A DNA stretch of 64,000 nucleotides, taken from contig NZ_FTNK01000004.1 of NCBI RefSeq assembly GCF_900156375.1, positions 372,001 to 436,000 on the forward strand, written 5' to 3'. Positions 26,551 to 35,011 of this stretch are shown here, one piece after another. Origin of the DNA: Paenibacillus macquariensis. GTDB taxonomy: Bacteria; Bacillota; Bacilli; Paenibacillales; Paenibacillaceae. Position 1 is the first letter of the stretch; each line of letters begins with the position of its first letter. The notes below the pieces were generated by a model. It searched no databases, was not told the DNA's origin, and saw only the letters and a list, made by a program, of their open reading frames with translations. The position numbers and the translations under genes were made by a program.

Positions 26551-28836
26551 ATGACATTTACAAAGAAGATGATCGTATCCGCGCTCGTGCTATCTATGTT
26601 TACTGTTTCGCTTGGAGGATTACCAATGAGTCAGAAAGGATTCGTGAAGAATTTAGGCTTAATTCAAACGGTAAACGCTGCGGAATTGGAACAGCTGTCG
26701 AACCCACTAATTGAGCGAATGATCCAGTTGTACGATGCTCTCGTAACGGGTGGTCCGGCGGATGTAAAGTCTGTAATGAACCTGCGGGATGAACTTGTTG
26801 GGTTTGATTATATGGCCAATCGACAGTTGTTTGATCCTATTTGGAATAAGATTAGAGTTAGGATTCCAGAATCCGTCGATCAAACGGAACTTAAGGCTGG
26901 TATATTCCGACTCATTCAGGCTGTCGGTTCAATTCAATCCAAGACGGATTTGGATGCATTTCGCTCGAATCCTGATTTCCAAGCTATGCTGAAGATGATC
27001 GCCGCTGCTAGTGGCAATATGAATATCGGTACAAATGATCTTCTCGTATTCCTGTTTGGTGACGGTGGGAACCGAATAGGTCTAGAAGGAAAGGTTAGAA
27101 ATATAATTGAAAATATGTCTTTAATTGAATTGATAGGTTTAGTGGGTAATAGTCAAGCTGTAACTGAGGTATTGCTGCAAGCCGTTGATAAGCAACTAAG
27201 TGAAACGGATACCTATAAAATAAGTTCGATTCTGAACAAATTGGACATTTCATCTCAGGATATCAGAACGTTGGTAATTAACATTCAGGCTAAACTTAAG
27301 AAGGATGATGCCGCCATTAATGCGATAAGCTTTGCTTATATTCGTACAGCCACACAGGCAACTGCTGAGATTAGTGAGAACGGTCGTAAACAAAGTTACA
27401 GCCTGAAGTTGTTCGAAGAGGAAATTCCTTCACTTGTACTGAAATGGAGTAAAGTTTCAGGCAGCGATGATGTGATAGTAGCTCCAAATGGTGTAGTTAC
27501 GATTCCTGAAGGTGTTCAAAGCGGATCAGCTGTTATTCGAGCGATGATTGTGAATCCGTATGGCAAATTTGCCAAAGTGATTTTTGAGAAAGAGGTCACG
27601 CTGGTAGATGACACCGTAGTGCAAGAGAATATATTCCCTGTAGAGGAATACCTGCAACGGTGGAATAAGATAACTGATGCGTTAGTTGCAGGTGGCTCTT
27701 CGGATGTAAACAATGTTCGTAAGTTACGTGATGAATTGATCGGGCTGAGCTTCGCCAAAGATCAAGAATGGATTGATCCGATCTGGAATCCGATTGCTCA
27801 GAATTTACCAGAATCAGTAGATCAAGTTGCGTTGAAGAACAGCTTGTTTGATATTATTAAATCCGTGGGCTCAATTCAATACGACGTAGAAGCTGCTCAG
27901 ATGGAAGCTGTTCGAGCAAACCCAGAATTCAGAGCAACATTGAAGACGATTGCGACTGTTGCTGGAGTTCCAACGCTTACAATCGATGACATCCTGATCA
28001 TGATGTTTGGTGATGGTCGTGAAAATGGTGGAGTTGAAAAAATCGTCCGCAACACGTTAGCGAATATGAGCTCGAATGAACTGGATAAGCTATTAAGTAA
28101 TAAAGATGGGCTAGATACAGTTAAAAGTACAGCGTTGTCAGAGGTCCTGTCGGATAAGAATGGTTATGCTGTAAGTGATGCAATGTTCAATCTTGGTATT
28201 AGACCGGATGATATTGCTTCCATGGTAACTAAATTTAAAAGCAAACTTAAGAACGATGAGAAGGCTATTAAAGCAATGAATGCTGCTTATATTTATTCTG
28301 AAGCGGAATCAACCGTTAAGATTACTGATAACGGACGTCAACATGCATATGGGATGACGGTTCTAGGCGTTGAGATTCCTTCATCTAGTTTGAAATGGAA
28401 GAAGGTCTCCGGTAGCAAAGATGTTAAGGTAGATTCGAAAGGTGAAGTTAAGATATCGAATAAAGTGGAGAACGGAACGGCAGTTATTCAAGCATCACTG
28501 GCCCATTTCCTCGGAGGTAGTTCGAAGGTAATCTTTGAGCAAGAAGTTACGCTTGTTAACGATGACTTCGGGAAAGACCCAGCTGCAGAGATTCAAAAGA
28601 TCGTCAAGACATTCGAAAGTACTGTTACCGAACTTAAACAGAGACTGCGTGTTGCAACCACAGATTCGGAAAAAATACAATTGCTTGTAGAAGTTGTTCA
28701 AGCTGGAAATGATAGTTTTGATCAGATTAGCCCTATCGAATTTACGAAATCGGTTAAGACTAAAGCCATTAATAATATCAAAAAACAGGTCACTCAAATG
28801 AGTAATCTCATCATCGAAAGTTTAATGAAATTCTAA
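26551..28836 (+). CDS. Secreted protein with two tandem ~310-residue repeats, unknown family
   Basis: A 761-aa exported protein that I do not recognise. A signal peptide (Lys-Lys, hydrophobic core from residue 7, probable AxA cleavage at VNA-AEL near 44) is followed by two homologous units at about 52-358 and 370-685. Each begins with a helical segment (IxLYDALVTGG-ADV, LRDELVG, LFDPIWN, PESVDQ, VGSIQ in unit 1 and the same order in unit 2). Each ends with a beta-rich Ig-like stretch (LKWSKVSGS or LKWKKVSGS, FEKEVTLV or FEQEVTLV). A coiled helical tail of about 70 residues closes it. It ends the eps gene run 47 bp after ugd with AAGGGG as ribosome site, so a role in polymer attachment, matrix or export is inferred. 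Confidence 0.85.
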   Translation: MTFTKKMIVSALVLSMFTVSLGGLPMSQKGFVKNLGLIQTVNAAELEQLSNPLIERMIQLYDALVTGGPADVKSVMNLRDELVGFDYMANRQLFDPIWNKIRVRIPESVDQTELKAGIFRLIQAVGSIQSKTDLDAFRSNPDFQAMLKMIAAASGNMNIGTNDLLVFLFGDGGNRIGLEGKVRNIIENMSLIELIGLVGNSQAVTEVLLQAVDKQLSETDTYKISSILNKLDISSQDIRTLVINIQAKLKKDDAAINAISFAYIRTATQATAEISENGRKQSYSLKLFEEEIPSLVLKWSKVSGSDDVIVAPNGVVTIPEGVQSGSAVIRAMIVNPYGKFAKVIFEKEVTLVDDTVVQENIFPVEEYLQRWNKITDALVAGGSSDVNNVRKLRDELIGLSFAKDQEWIDPIWNPIAQNLPESVDQVALKNSLFDIIKSVGSIQYDVEAAQMEAVRANPEFRATLKTIATVAGVPTLTIDDILIMMFGDGRENGGVEKIVRNTLANMSSNELDKLLSNKDGLDTVKSTALSEVLSDKNGYAVSDAMFNLGIRPDDIASMVTKFKSKLKNDEKAIKAMNAAYIYSEAESTVKITDNGRQHAYGMTVLGVEIPSSSLKWKKVSGSKDVKVDSKGEVKISNKVENGTAVIQASLAHFLGGSSKVIFEQEVTLVNDDFGKDPAAEIQKIVKTFESTVTELKQRLRVATTDSEKIQLLVEVVQAGNDSFDQISPIEFTKSVKTKAINNIKKQVTQMSNLIIESLMKF

Positions 28837-28842
28837 ATATAA

Positions 28843-28882
28843 GCCAGTTCTCCTTTGTGAAGGAGGACTGGCCTATTTCTTT
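28843..28882 (+). terminator. Rho-independent terminator of the eps operon
   Basis: GCCAGTTCTCCTT (28843-28855) pairs with AAGGAGGACTGGC (28860-28872), then CTATTTCTTTTATT. It follows the repeat-protein gene by seven bases. Confidence 0.88.
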
Positions 28883-28987
28883 TATTATCAATAGTAACGG
28901 AAAATTAGGATTATAGTTCCTGCGGAAGAGGTAAAGAGGATATTGAAGGGATCGAAATTTGATAAGAAAGTGGTGTTTAACATAACG

Positions 28988-29974
28988 ATGGGAACACAAC
29001 GTATACGAAAAAAAAGACGTCGTCGAATTCGGAAACAGAATCCTCTTATAGTTATTTTAGCCTCTATCACGATTATATTGCTTTTTGTATGGGGTGGATT
29101 GTATTGGAAGGAGTCCTCAGAGAAAGCGCAAAGCGATGATCAAACCAATGGGAAAGAAAGAAGCCAAACATCGAAGCTAGAGGCAGATAAACGATCAACA
29201 AATGAACCGTTAGGCATGAATTTAGGGATGGAAGAAGAACCGCTTATGATAGGTGAGATGGGTGATTCTATTGGAATATCGGATGATCGAATATCGGATG
29301 ATCACACAGAGGTTGGCGGCGAATCCATATCACAGTCTTCAAATGAAGCGGAGAAGAATGAAGAAATAGGTGCGCAATCTAATAGTCAGCCTCCAGTGAC
29401 GTCGGGTACATCTGTTCTAAGTCAGCCCAAACCTCAGTCTGGAACTCAAGCCACAGTTCAAGCTCCAATTCAGTCCGAGGCTCAGCCTCAACAACAAAGC
29501 AACGCTCAAAGTAATTCTCAAACCAATGTGTATACATCACCACCTACGACGAAGCCGGATTCGTCCAGTACAGTGGAATTAGATTCGCCTAGCACAGGAG
29601 AAAAGGACTTAGCTAGCAGTAAACAAACCGATGCGGTCGTAACTCCACTACAGAAATACGAACAAGAAATGATAAAGATTGAGGCGAATTGTAGGAAGGA
29701 TATGAATATGGTCTTAAATGGGGCAGAGAATAGTATCCAGAAGTTGGATGTGAGGAATTTCGATAGCGTTCAATCATGGAAAGAAAATACAACCAAGGAG
29801 ATAACAACTGCGGAATCTACATGTGAAGTTACATACCAAGATCTAATTCGAAACGCAGAGAAGGATGCTGTATCTACAAGTGTAATTAATGAGTGGAAAC
29901 AGACGTATAACACGTTAAAAGTGGGGCTTCAAGATGAATCAAGAGCGAAGATGCAACGATTAATGGGAGGATAA
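28988..29974 (+). CDS. Membrane-anchored protein with low-complexity linker, unknown family
   Basis: A 328-aa protein with a very basic N-terminus (RKKRRRRIRK), one membrane segment at about residues 19-39, then a roughly 180-residue Ser/Gln/Pro/Glu-rich linker (repeated SQP, QSxxQ, SNAQSNSQTN patterns) and a helical C-terminal domain of about 100 residues with two Cys (NCRKDMN, STCEVTY) that could pair. The topology suggests a surface domain held off the membrane by a flexible spacer. The start is uncertain: ATG 28988 and an upstream TTG at 28943 both lack a strong ribosome site. It follows the eps terminator, so its link to the polysaccharide is only by position. Confidence 0.72.
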   Translation: MGTQRIRKKRRRRIRKQNPLIVILASITIILLFVWGGLYWKESSEKAQSDDQTNGKERSQTSKLEADKRSTNEPLGMNLGMEEEPLMIGEMGDSIGISDDRISDDHTEVGGESISQSSNEAEKNEEIGAQSNSQPPVTSGTSVLSQPKPQSGTQATVQAPIQSEAQPQQQSNAQSNSQTNVYTSPPTTKPDSSSTVELDSPSTGEKDLASSKQTDAVVTPLQKYEQEMIKIEANCRKDMNMVLNGAENSIQKLDVRNFDSVQSWKENTTKEITTAESTCEVTYQDLIRNAEKDAVSTSVINEWKQTYNTLKVGLQDESRAKMQRLMGG

Positions 29975-29975
29975 G

Positions 29976-30332
29976 TTACTCATCCTTTGGTAAGTTTCGG
30001 TCACGGATCACACGTTCGAGCAATATACGAATCAGGTCAAGATCGTCTTTTTCCAAAGGAATCCCATCCCAGTGAAGCTGTTCGTAATTTAGATATTCTT
30101 TCGCATTATGATTTAGTTCTGCTGGGGGCTCAGGATAATCAGTCAGCCCTAGAAGGTAATCCGCAGAAGTGCGTAACTTTCGAGAAATCGTATGAATGGA
30201 TTCTAGCGTGGGCTGGCGGTATCCAGATTCATACCCAGCATATGTACTTTTTGCAACTCCAACGTAATCCGCTACTTCCTGCATAGTCAATTTCCTCTGT
30301 TTACGCAACTGTTTCAGTCGCTTCGCGAACAT
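29976..30332 (-). CDS. XRE-family helix-turn-helix regulator
   Basis: A 118-aa regulator. Residues 1-65 form a Cro/C1-type helix-turn-helix (KRLKQLRKQRKLTMQEVADYVGVAKSTYAGYESGYRQPTLESI), and the rest is an acidic helical tail, common in small Bacillota repressors of the immR/SinR-like kind. ATG 30332 has AGGAGG 7 nt upstream, so the longer frame to 30368 is not used. It is convergent with the anchored protein gene, with only one base between stops. It could be a former prophage or mobile-element repressor, but no phage genes are nearby. Confidence 0.88.
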   Translation of the reverse strand: MFAKRLKQLRKQRKLTMQEVADYVGVAKSTYAGYESGYRQPTLESIHTISRKLRTSADYLLGLTDYPEPPAELNHNAKEYLNYEQLHWDGIPLEKDDLDLIRILLERVIRDRNLPKDE

Positions 30333-30749
30333 CACATGGCCTCCTCTCAAAAGACTTCTAAAAGTCATTTCTTTAAGTGAGATACTAACAAGTACTCACT
30401 AGTATTAAATGCAACCATAATTATAGCATGTTCACCAGTTCTATGCGCGATGACTAGTGAAATATTTTTGAGTATTTCAATTTATGAAATATGAATAGAG
30501 CTATTCGAAATCGCTTCTATTACTATGAACATAGGGGAACATAACTTCCTGATCGTGCAGTGCGTTCATCACACCATCACTGATATAGGGCGAAGGGTTC
30601 CACCTTCCAAAATTAAGCATGGCACGTATGATCACCTCTCAGATTTACTTGCAATGTGCTCTACCAGTAACACAAATCAACCACGTCCATTGGACGTGGT
30701 TGATTTGTGTTACTGCTTATCGTTCTACAGTCATTATCTTTAAGGGAAG
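30333..30749. other. Intergenic region with a long perfect palindrome
   Basis: About 415 bp without a gene, serving as promoter region of the XRE gene. It contains the 49-bp palindrome described separately; nothing else recognised. Confidence 0.5.
30666..30714. repeat. 49-bp perfect palindrome
   Basis: Two 24-bp arms (30666-30689 and 30691-30714, beginning AGTAACACAAATCAACC) are exact reverse complements around one base. No T run follows on either strand, so it is not an ordinary terminator, although it lies 35 bp beyond the stop of the next minus-strand gene and could end its transcript. Confidence 0.85.
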
Positions 30750-31337
30750 CTAGCGGACAGTAGCTTCCATCAGTTTCTTGAGAAGTTGTATTTTGCCGCG
30801 TACTTCCGCTTTCATATAAATTCTGCCGAGGTGCTTCTTAATCGCCGCTTCGGTCACGTTTAAGCTCTCAGCGATTTCTGCGTTGGATTGGGTTGACATG
30901 ACGAGAAGAGCAACTTCACGCTCTTTACTTGTGAAGTTGAATATTCCTTCGGGTAGCGATAGAGCCAAAGAGACACCGACCTGTTGGAGCAACAGGTCGA
31001 AATACTTCCTTTGTCTTTCTCCACGCAAGTCTAGAAGATAAGTGGGTGATGGAAGATTTGGTCCAAAGTCGAAATGGGTGGCTCCTTCCACTTGATGAAA
31101 GCCCATCCGCTTCGTGATTTCCTGATGATAGGGAAGCGGGCTCGAGAACAGAAGTAATCCGCGCTTCATGAGCAAAGAGAGCAATAAGTGCATTAATGCC
31201 GTACGGGAAGGTATGGCACCGTCATTTCTTAAATCGATGTGATAGATATACCAGCCTGCAGGTTGGTCGGGATCAGTCCGATATTGTTCCAGCTGCTCAT
31301 GCGTAAGCGTAGCGAAATAATGTTTGGATATCGGCAA
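30750..31337 (-). CDS. LuxR-type helix-turn-helix protein, probably 5'-truncated
   Basis: A 195-aa frame. The C-terminal 60 residues are a clear LuxR/GerE helix-turn-helix (FTSKEREVALLVMSTQSNAEIAESLNVTEAAIKKHLGRIY). The first 130 residues have no strong family, though HHEITKR-MGF and TYLLDLRG-like stretches resemble the end of an acetyltransferase-like fold. The only start is a TTG at 31337 without a ribosome site, and the frame stays open a little further upstream. I infer that the gene has lost its 5' part at a junction near 31335-31390, where an unrelated plus-strand frame begins. Confidence 0.6.
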   Translation of the reverse strand: MPISKHYFATLTHEQLEQYRTDPDQPAGWYIYHIDLRNDGAIPSRTALMHLLLSLLMKRGLLLFSSPLPYHQEITKRMGFHQVEGATHFDFGPNLPSPTYLLDLRGERQRKYFDLLLQQVGVSLALSLPEGIFNFTSKEREVALLVMSTQSNAEIAESLNVTEAAIKKHLGRIYMKAEVRGKIQLLKKLMEATVR

Positions 31338-31757
31338 TCTGTCGAAGAGATTATTGTTAAAGGAATCGCGGGTGATACACTAGATTATATATTGAAATCA
31401 CCAGATTTAAGCTTGAGTTCTACTGAGCTTGGATTGGATCTAAGTATACGAACTGAAGATGGGAATAAAGCACCATCAGGGCATTTCGTATTATTGTATG
31501 GAGATACAATAATAGCAAATGCAGAAACGGATAACGATGGTAAAGTCAGTTTGTGGCCAAGCAGTGAAGAGGGGCCCAACTTAGCATCTTCAAAAGAACT
31601 GGCTTATTCGCAGTATACTTTGCAGTGGAGAGAACCAGCGGTGGGTAATTACAAGGTTATGCTGCAATGGATAAATTTAAAGAATGAGAAGGCTTTTAAT
31701 CCCATCCCCGTTCATTTTATTTTCTTTGACGGATTGGAAAGTCAATTTGGTTACTGA
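31320..31757 (+). CDS. Hypothetical protein fragment
   Basis: A 145-aa plus-strand frame, convincing only from about 31385 (DTLDYILKSPDLSLSSTELGLDLSIRTEDG and on to VHFIFFDG). It is beta-rich, without signal peptide or known motif. Its 5' end overlaps the opposite-strand LuxR-type gene by about 20-100 bp and no ribosome site precedes its ATG at 31320, so it is probably the 3' part of a broken gene. Confidence 0.4.
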   Translation: MFGYRQSVEEIIVKGIAGDTLDYILKSPDLSLSSTELGLDLSIRTEDGNKAPSGHFVLLYGDTIIANAETDNDGKVSLWPSSEEGPNLASSKELAYSQYTLQWREPAVGNYKVMLQWINLKNEKAFNPIPVHFIFFDGLESQFGY

Positions 31758-32145
31758 TTCGAGCGAGGTGTCACCTAGACATTTCCTGGGTCGGCTGTGA
31801 ATGAGATTTAGGCGCCGCATGTCGAACGTGAGTCGTGGTCGTTCATTAGATAGAGAGTAATTTTCGTCCGATGAATAAGACTACGAGGGAAGAAGCTATG
31901 GAAGCCAACATAGGAGCAAGACTAAATAGCAGGTCAAGGATAACACCTTGATCTGCTATTTATAGTGAATTACTTTCTTTTTGAGGATATCGGTCTTCTA
32001 ATCAAAATATTGTATTTGTCCTTTGATGACGAGGGCACGTTGACCGCGGAACTAGGAGAAGGAAGTAGTAGGTATGGGTATGGGGGGACTTGCGGGAAAA
32101 GAGACGGTTATTTTATAATGTTAAGTAACAAAGGAGGCGATAGGA
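31758..32145. other. Intergenic region upstream of the FusB-like leader
   Basis: A hairpin at 31924-31961 (AAATAGCAG/CTGCTATTT with inner TCAAGG/CCTTGA) resembles a terminator without a clear U run. A promoter for the leader transcript should lie in the later part; I cannot fix it. A 75-codon frame at 31965-32192 has no ribosome site and is probably chance. Confidence 0.4.
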
Positions 32146-32220
32146 ATGGCCAATCATTTAGCCAGATTAATACCGACTCATGCAAAGCCTAATATTAGGG
32201 CGATACTTTGTATGGGGTGA
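32146..32220 (+). CDS. Putative 24-residue leader peptide of the FusB-like gene
   Basis: A 24-codon ORF (MANHLARLIPTHAK... to ILCMG) starts at ATG 32146 behind AAAGGAGGCGAT, the best ribosome site of this neighbourhood. It ends 103 bp before the FusB-like gene. The 3' end of the ORF (GGCGATA, 32199-32205) is complementary to TATCGCC at 32238-32244, and its stop region GGGGTG can pair with CACCTT at 32281-32286. The layout is that of leader peptides in translational attenuators of resistance genes; function is inferred. Confidence 0.6.
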   Translation: MANHLARLIPTHAKPNIRAILCMG

Positions 32221-32311
32221 ACAGTTATCGTTAACATTATCGCCTTAGCGTACTTATATCGTTTCTAATAGTGGGCTTTGCACCTTATTTTCTTGTTAAT
32301 AAACAATAAGG
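32199..32311 (+). promoter_or_regulatory. Attenuator-like RNA structure hiding the ribosome site of the FusB-like gene
   Basis: Hairpin 1 is GGCGATA (32199-32205, inside the leader ORF) with TATCGCC (32238-32244). Hairpin 2 is CCTTATT (32283-32289) with AATAAGG (32305-32311), which covers most of the AAGGAG ribosome site at 32308-32313. A ribosome stalled in the leader would open hairpin 1. How this frees hairpin 2 is not fully shown by the pairings I see. Confidence 0.6.
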
Positions 32312-32323
32312 AGCTGAAAAGCA

Positions 32324-32974
32324 ATGGTCAATCCATTCATTAGAAACCATCAATATAACTTAATTAAGAAGCAGACTGGTTTACTAGAGCATGCTTGCAA
32401 CACCGTTTCCGATCGGAAAGTGGTAGACGCGGTAAGATATAGTGCGCAATCCAAAATTATAGAGGCATTACCAGATACGAATGATCTTCAAAAGCAGACA
32501 TTGGAGAAGATTTCGACGTTAAATACGTCTGGAGAATTCCAACATTATTTGAGTTCGCTGGTACCTTACATGGCGGAATTCGCCCCATTGACGGAACCGC
32601 AGGTTAAGAAGCTCTTTCCCAAAATCAAAAAGTTAAAGGTTCCCGAGTTAGCTGAAATCGATTTCCGCTATATGACTTATCTTGGCTGGATCGATATCGC
32701 AACGAATAAATTGTTCATCGTGTATCATCTGAACGGGCAAATCGTAGGTGTAGTAGGAAAATATACTCCTGCGAATAAGAAAAGCTATTGCTGTTTATGT
32801 AATCGGCATGAAGAGGTTGCATTTTGTGTGGTGACTACGAAATCGAAACCTGCTAACGCTTCGCCCGATTACTATAAAGCCATCGGTAAATATGTGTGTC
32901 TAAACAGCGAGACATGTAACAAGAACATCACGGATGTTACCGCATTGGAGAAATTCATTCAAGACGTGGAATAA
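32324..32974 (+). CDS. FusB/FusC-like EF-G-binding protein
   Basis: A 216-aa protein of the FusB/FusC family, two-domain proteins that bind translation elongation factor G and help it leave the ribosome, giving fusidic acid protection in staphylococci. The N-terminal helical half opens with HQYNLIKKQ. The C-terminal FBP domain has PKIKKLKVPELAEIDFRYMTYLGWIDIATNKLFIVYHLNGQ and a four-Cys zinc finger (CLC in SYCCLCNRH, then C-x5-C in VCLNSETCNK). Length and order match. Environmental homologues may serve general EF-G recycling, so resistance is possible, not shown. Its ribosome site is part of a hairpin downstream of a short leader ORF. Confidence 0.87.
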   Translation: MVNPFIRNHQYNLIKKQTGLLEHACNTVSDRKVVDAVRYSAQSKIIEALPDTNDLQKQTLEKISTLNTSGEFQHYLSSLVPYMAEFAPLTEPQVKKLFPKIKKLKVPELAEIDFRYMTYLGWIDIATNKLFIVYHLNGQIVGVVGKYTPANKKSYCCLCNRHEEVAFCVVTTKSKPANASPDYYKAIGKYVCLNSETCNKNITDVTALEKFIQDVE

Positions 32975-32995
32975 GAAATAGTTATACTGATCTAT

Positions 32996-33034
32996 GGGTT
33001 CAACCTCGTGATACGTGGGTTGGGCCCTTTTTTT
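32996..33034 (+). terminator. Rho-independent terminator
   Basis: GGGTTCAACC (32996-33005) pairs with GGTTGGGCCC (33018-33027), including two G-U pairs, followed by seven T residues. Confidence 0.85.
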
Positions 33035-33215
33035 CATTTAGCTGGGAAAAGGAGTGCTATGAAGATGATCCCCAAGATGTTGCATATATGATGTCTTCTT
33101 TATTGTTGTACAATAAGGAAAGTGTACAATTCATGTTCAACTAGCTGGTATAGCGCTTAGTACATTGCAAGGGCTCAAGACATTTTTCACTTTTATTGTA
33201 ATGGAGGCTTTGGCT

Positions 33216-34874
33216 GTGAAGAACATTGTAGAATCGGAGTGGGCTGAGTCCCATTTTCCATTATATATGGCAGACAGTATTCACTCGATTTATAGCACCA
33301 CAAATCTCCCAATGTATACTTTTAATGATAGTTTAACTGTTCTGATCGCAGTTGTCGGGGGTAAAGGCAACCTTATGATTGATGATCAAATGTACGAATT
33401 GATGGAGGGGAGCGTTATCTTGCTTCCGGCGCACACGGAGGCCGTTCTCAGTGCAAATCTTCAGCATCCTCTTCATGTTTACAAGCTAGTAATCAATACT
33501 CGAGTGCAAGAGGGGGCTCTGCTTACAGGTGCATTGATACGGAAAAGCGAGGCGGCCTCAAATGTCATTATTCAATTCTTCCCTTATGAACCTGCGATTG
33601 TGGCGCATGTAGAGGAACTTTATATCCATCGATTACCAGACAATGAAGTCCGCCATGTGCAGAATCAAATTGTGTTTCACCAAATTATTCTTCGATTACT
33701 GGAGGGGCAAGAGGCCAAATATGTTGCTAGTGAACAACCATCGATGGAACGCAGCATTACTTACTTGGAGAACCACTATAGCGATAAGATAACACGTGAG
33801 CATTTAGCCGAGATTGCAGGCGTAAGTCAATCCTACTATTCGATTCTTTTTAAGGAGCATACCGGATTCTCACCTAGTGAATACTTGTCTCGACTTCGTG
33901 TTCATCGAGCTAAGGAGCTATTAATTAGCGGATCAGGTACGCTCAGGGAGATTGCACAGAAGGTCGGTTATAAGGATGAGTTCTATCTCAGTCGTCGGTT
34001 TAAGCAACAGACGGGAGCTGCGCCTTCTGGTTACAACCGTGGATACTTCAAGCGCGTGGCCGTATTGCTTACGCCCTACGCCAGTCATCTGATGTTACTA
34101 GGATTGGAACCAGCTGTTATTATTTCGGATAGTAGCGAATATGTGAGTACGTCCGGTCTGCATCCGCCAGAAACGATGATGTTTATTCATGCTAATTCTT
34201 CTGCGGAACAGGTGAAGTCGTTATTGCTTGATAGCAACATCGAGCTGATTATTGCCGCAAGCCAACACCTGGATCAATATGGACTGAATGCGGAACATTT
34301 ACGGGCTGTAGCGCCTATTGTGGAAATTTCATGGATGGACATAGGCTGGAAAGAACACCTGCGTATCATTGCTCAGATAATACAGAGAAGAGATCGGGCA
34401 GAGCAATGGTTAGCCGTTTTTGAGGAAGAGGAACAGGCAGCTCGGTTGATGGTGCAGGATAACGGAGTAGCCAATGAGATCATCACGATTCTGGTTATTA
34501 AGCCAGAGGCATTGTTCGTTTACGGCGCACGCAATGCAGGATATGTGATCTATCAATCGCTTGGACTACAGCCCCCTACAAGGATCAAGCAGCAAATAGA
34601 GAAGCTTGGGGATCAATTCCATTCCATTTCCATTGAAGTATCAGAGCTCGCAGATTATGCGGGAGATCGGATACTGGTTATTGTATTTCCGGATGTAAAT
34701 GGTTCAACCGCGCATTCAGAAGAGATATTTAAGTCGAACGATTGGCGCAAGCTTTCAGCCGTACAGCAGAAGGGTGTACATTTACTAGATCGAGATGAAT
34801 GGATTCCTTATAATCCGGTTTCAATACGTTTGCAGCTTCAACGTGCGGTATCTTTATTTACAGGCAACCAATAG
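33216..34874 (+). CDS. AraC-family regulator fused to a siderophore-binding-protein-like domain
   Basis: A 552-aa regulator in three parts: an N-terminal cupin-like segment (about 1-150), an AraC double helix-turn-helix (about 165-270, LAEIAGVSQSYYSILFKEHTGFSPSEYL and LREIAQKVGYKDEFYLSRRFKQQTG), and a C-terminal FecB/TroA-like binding-protein domain (about 280-550). This is the arrangement of Btr (YbbB) of Bacillus subtilis, which senses a ferric siderophore inside the cell and activates its uptake genes. The GTG at 33216 has GGAGG 8 nt before it; upstream in-frame TTG/ATG codons lack one. The target is probably the binding-lipoprotein gene that follows. Confidence 0.9.
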   Translation: MKNIVESEWAESHFPLYMADSIHSIYSTTNLPMYTFNDSLTVLIAVVGGKGNLMIDDQMYELMEGSVILLPAHTEAVLSANLQHPLHVYKLVINTRVQEGALLTGALIRKSEAASNVIIQFFPYEPAIVAHVEELYIHRLPDNEVRHVQNQIVFHQIILRLLEGQEAKYVASEQPSMERSITYLENHYSDKITREHLAEIAGVSQSYYSILFKEHTGFSPSEYLSRLRVHRAKELLISGSGTLREIAQKVGYKDEFYLSRRFKQQTGAAPSGYNRGYFKRVAVLLTPYASHLMLLGLEPAVIISDSSEYVSTSGLHPPETMMFIHANSSAEQVKSLLLDSNIELIIAASQHLDQYGLNAEHLRAVAPIVEISWMDIGWKEHLRIIAQIIQRRDRAEQWLAVFEEEEQAARLMVQDNGVANEIITILVIKPEALFVYGARNAGYVIYQSLGLQPPTRIKQQIEKLGDQFHSISIEVSELADYAGDRILVIVFPDVNGSTAHSEEIFKSNDWRKLSAVQQKGVHLLDRDEWIPYNPVSIRLQLQRAVSLFTGNQ

Positions 34875-34948
34875 TCCAAGTGATTTCTCCAACAAAAAGG
34901 CATGGTTTGACGCAAAATGGAACCCTATAATAGTTTTACGCAAATGAA

Positions 34949-34967
34949 AATGATTATTATTATCATT
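34949..34967 (+). promoter_or_regulatory. Fur box
   Basis: AATGATTATTATTATCATT is a near-perfect dyad matching the Fur operator core (ATGATaAT... ATTATCAT). It lies 45 bp before the ATG of the siderophore-binding lipoprotein gene, so iron repression of that gene is expected. Confidence 0.85.
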
Positions 34968-35011
34968 GACATCAAAACTAGATAGCAATAGAAAAGGGAG
35001 AGAGTCATCAT

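Noticed and set aside
30666..30714. CRISPR-like or phage attachment repeat.
   Set aside because: Single palindrome, no array of spacers and no integrase gene nearby.
31965..32192. A 75-codon plus-strand frame before the FusB-like gene.
   Set aside because: No ribosome site or family; it overlaps the better-supported leader ORF in a different frame.
34907..34931. A TTGACG/TATAAT promoter before the siderophore-binding gene.
   Set aside because: The spacer is only 13 bp, too short for a standard sigma-A promoter; only the Fur box is reported.
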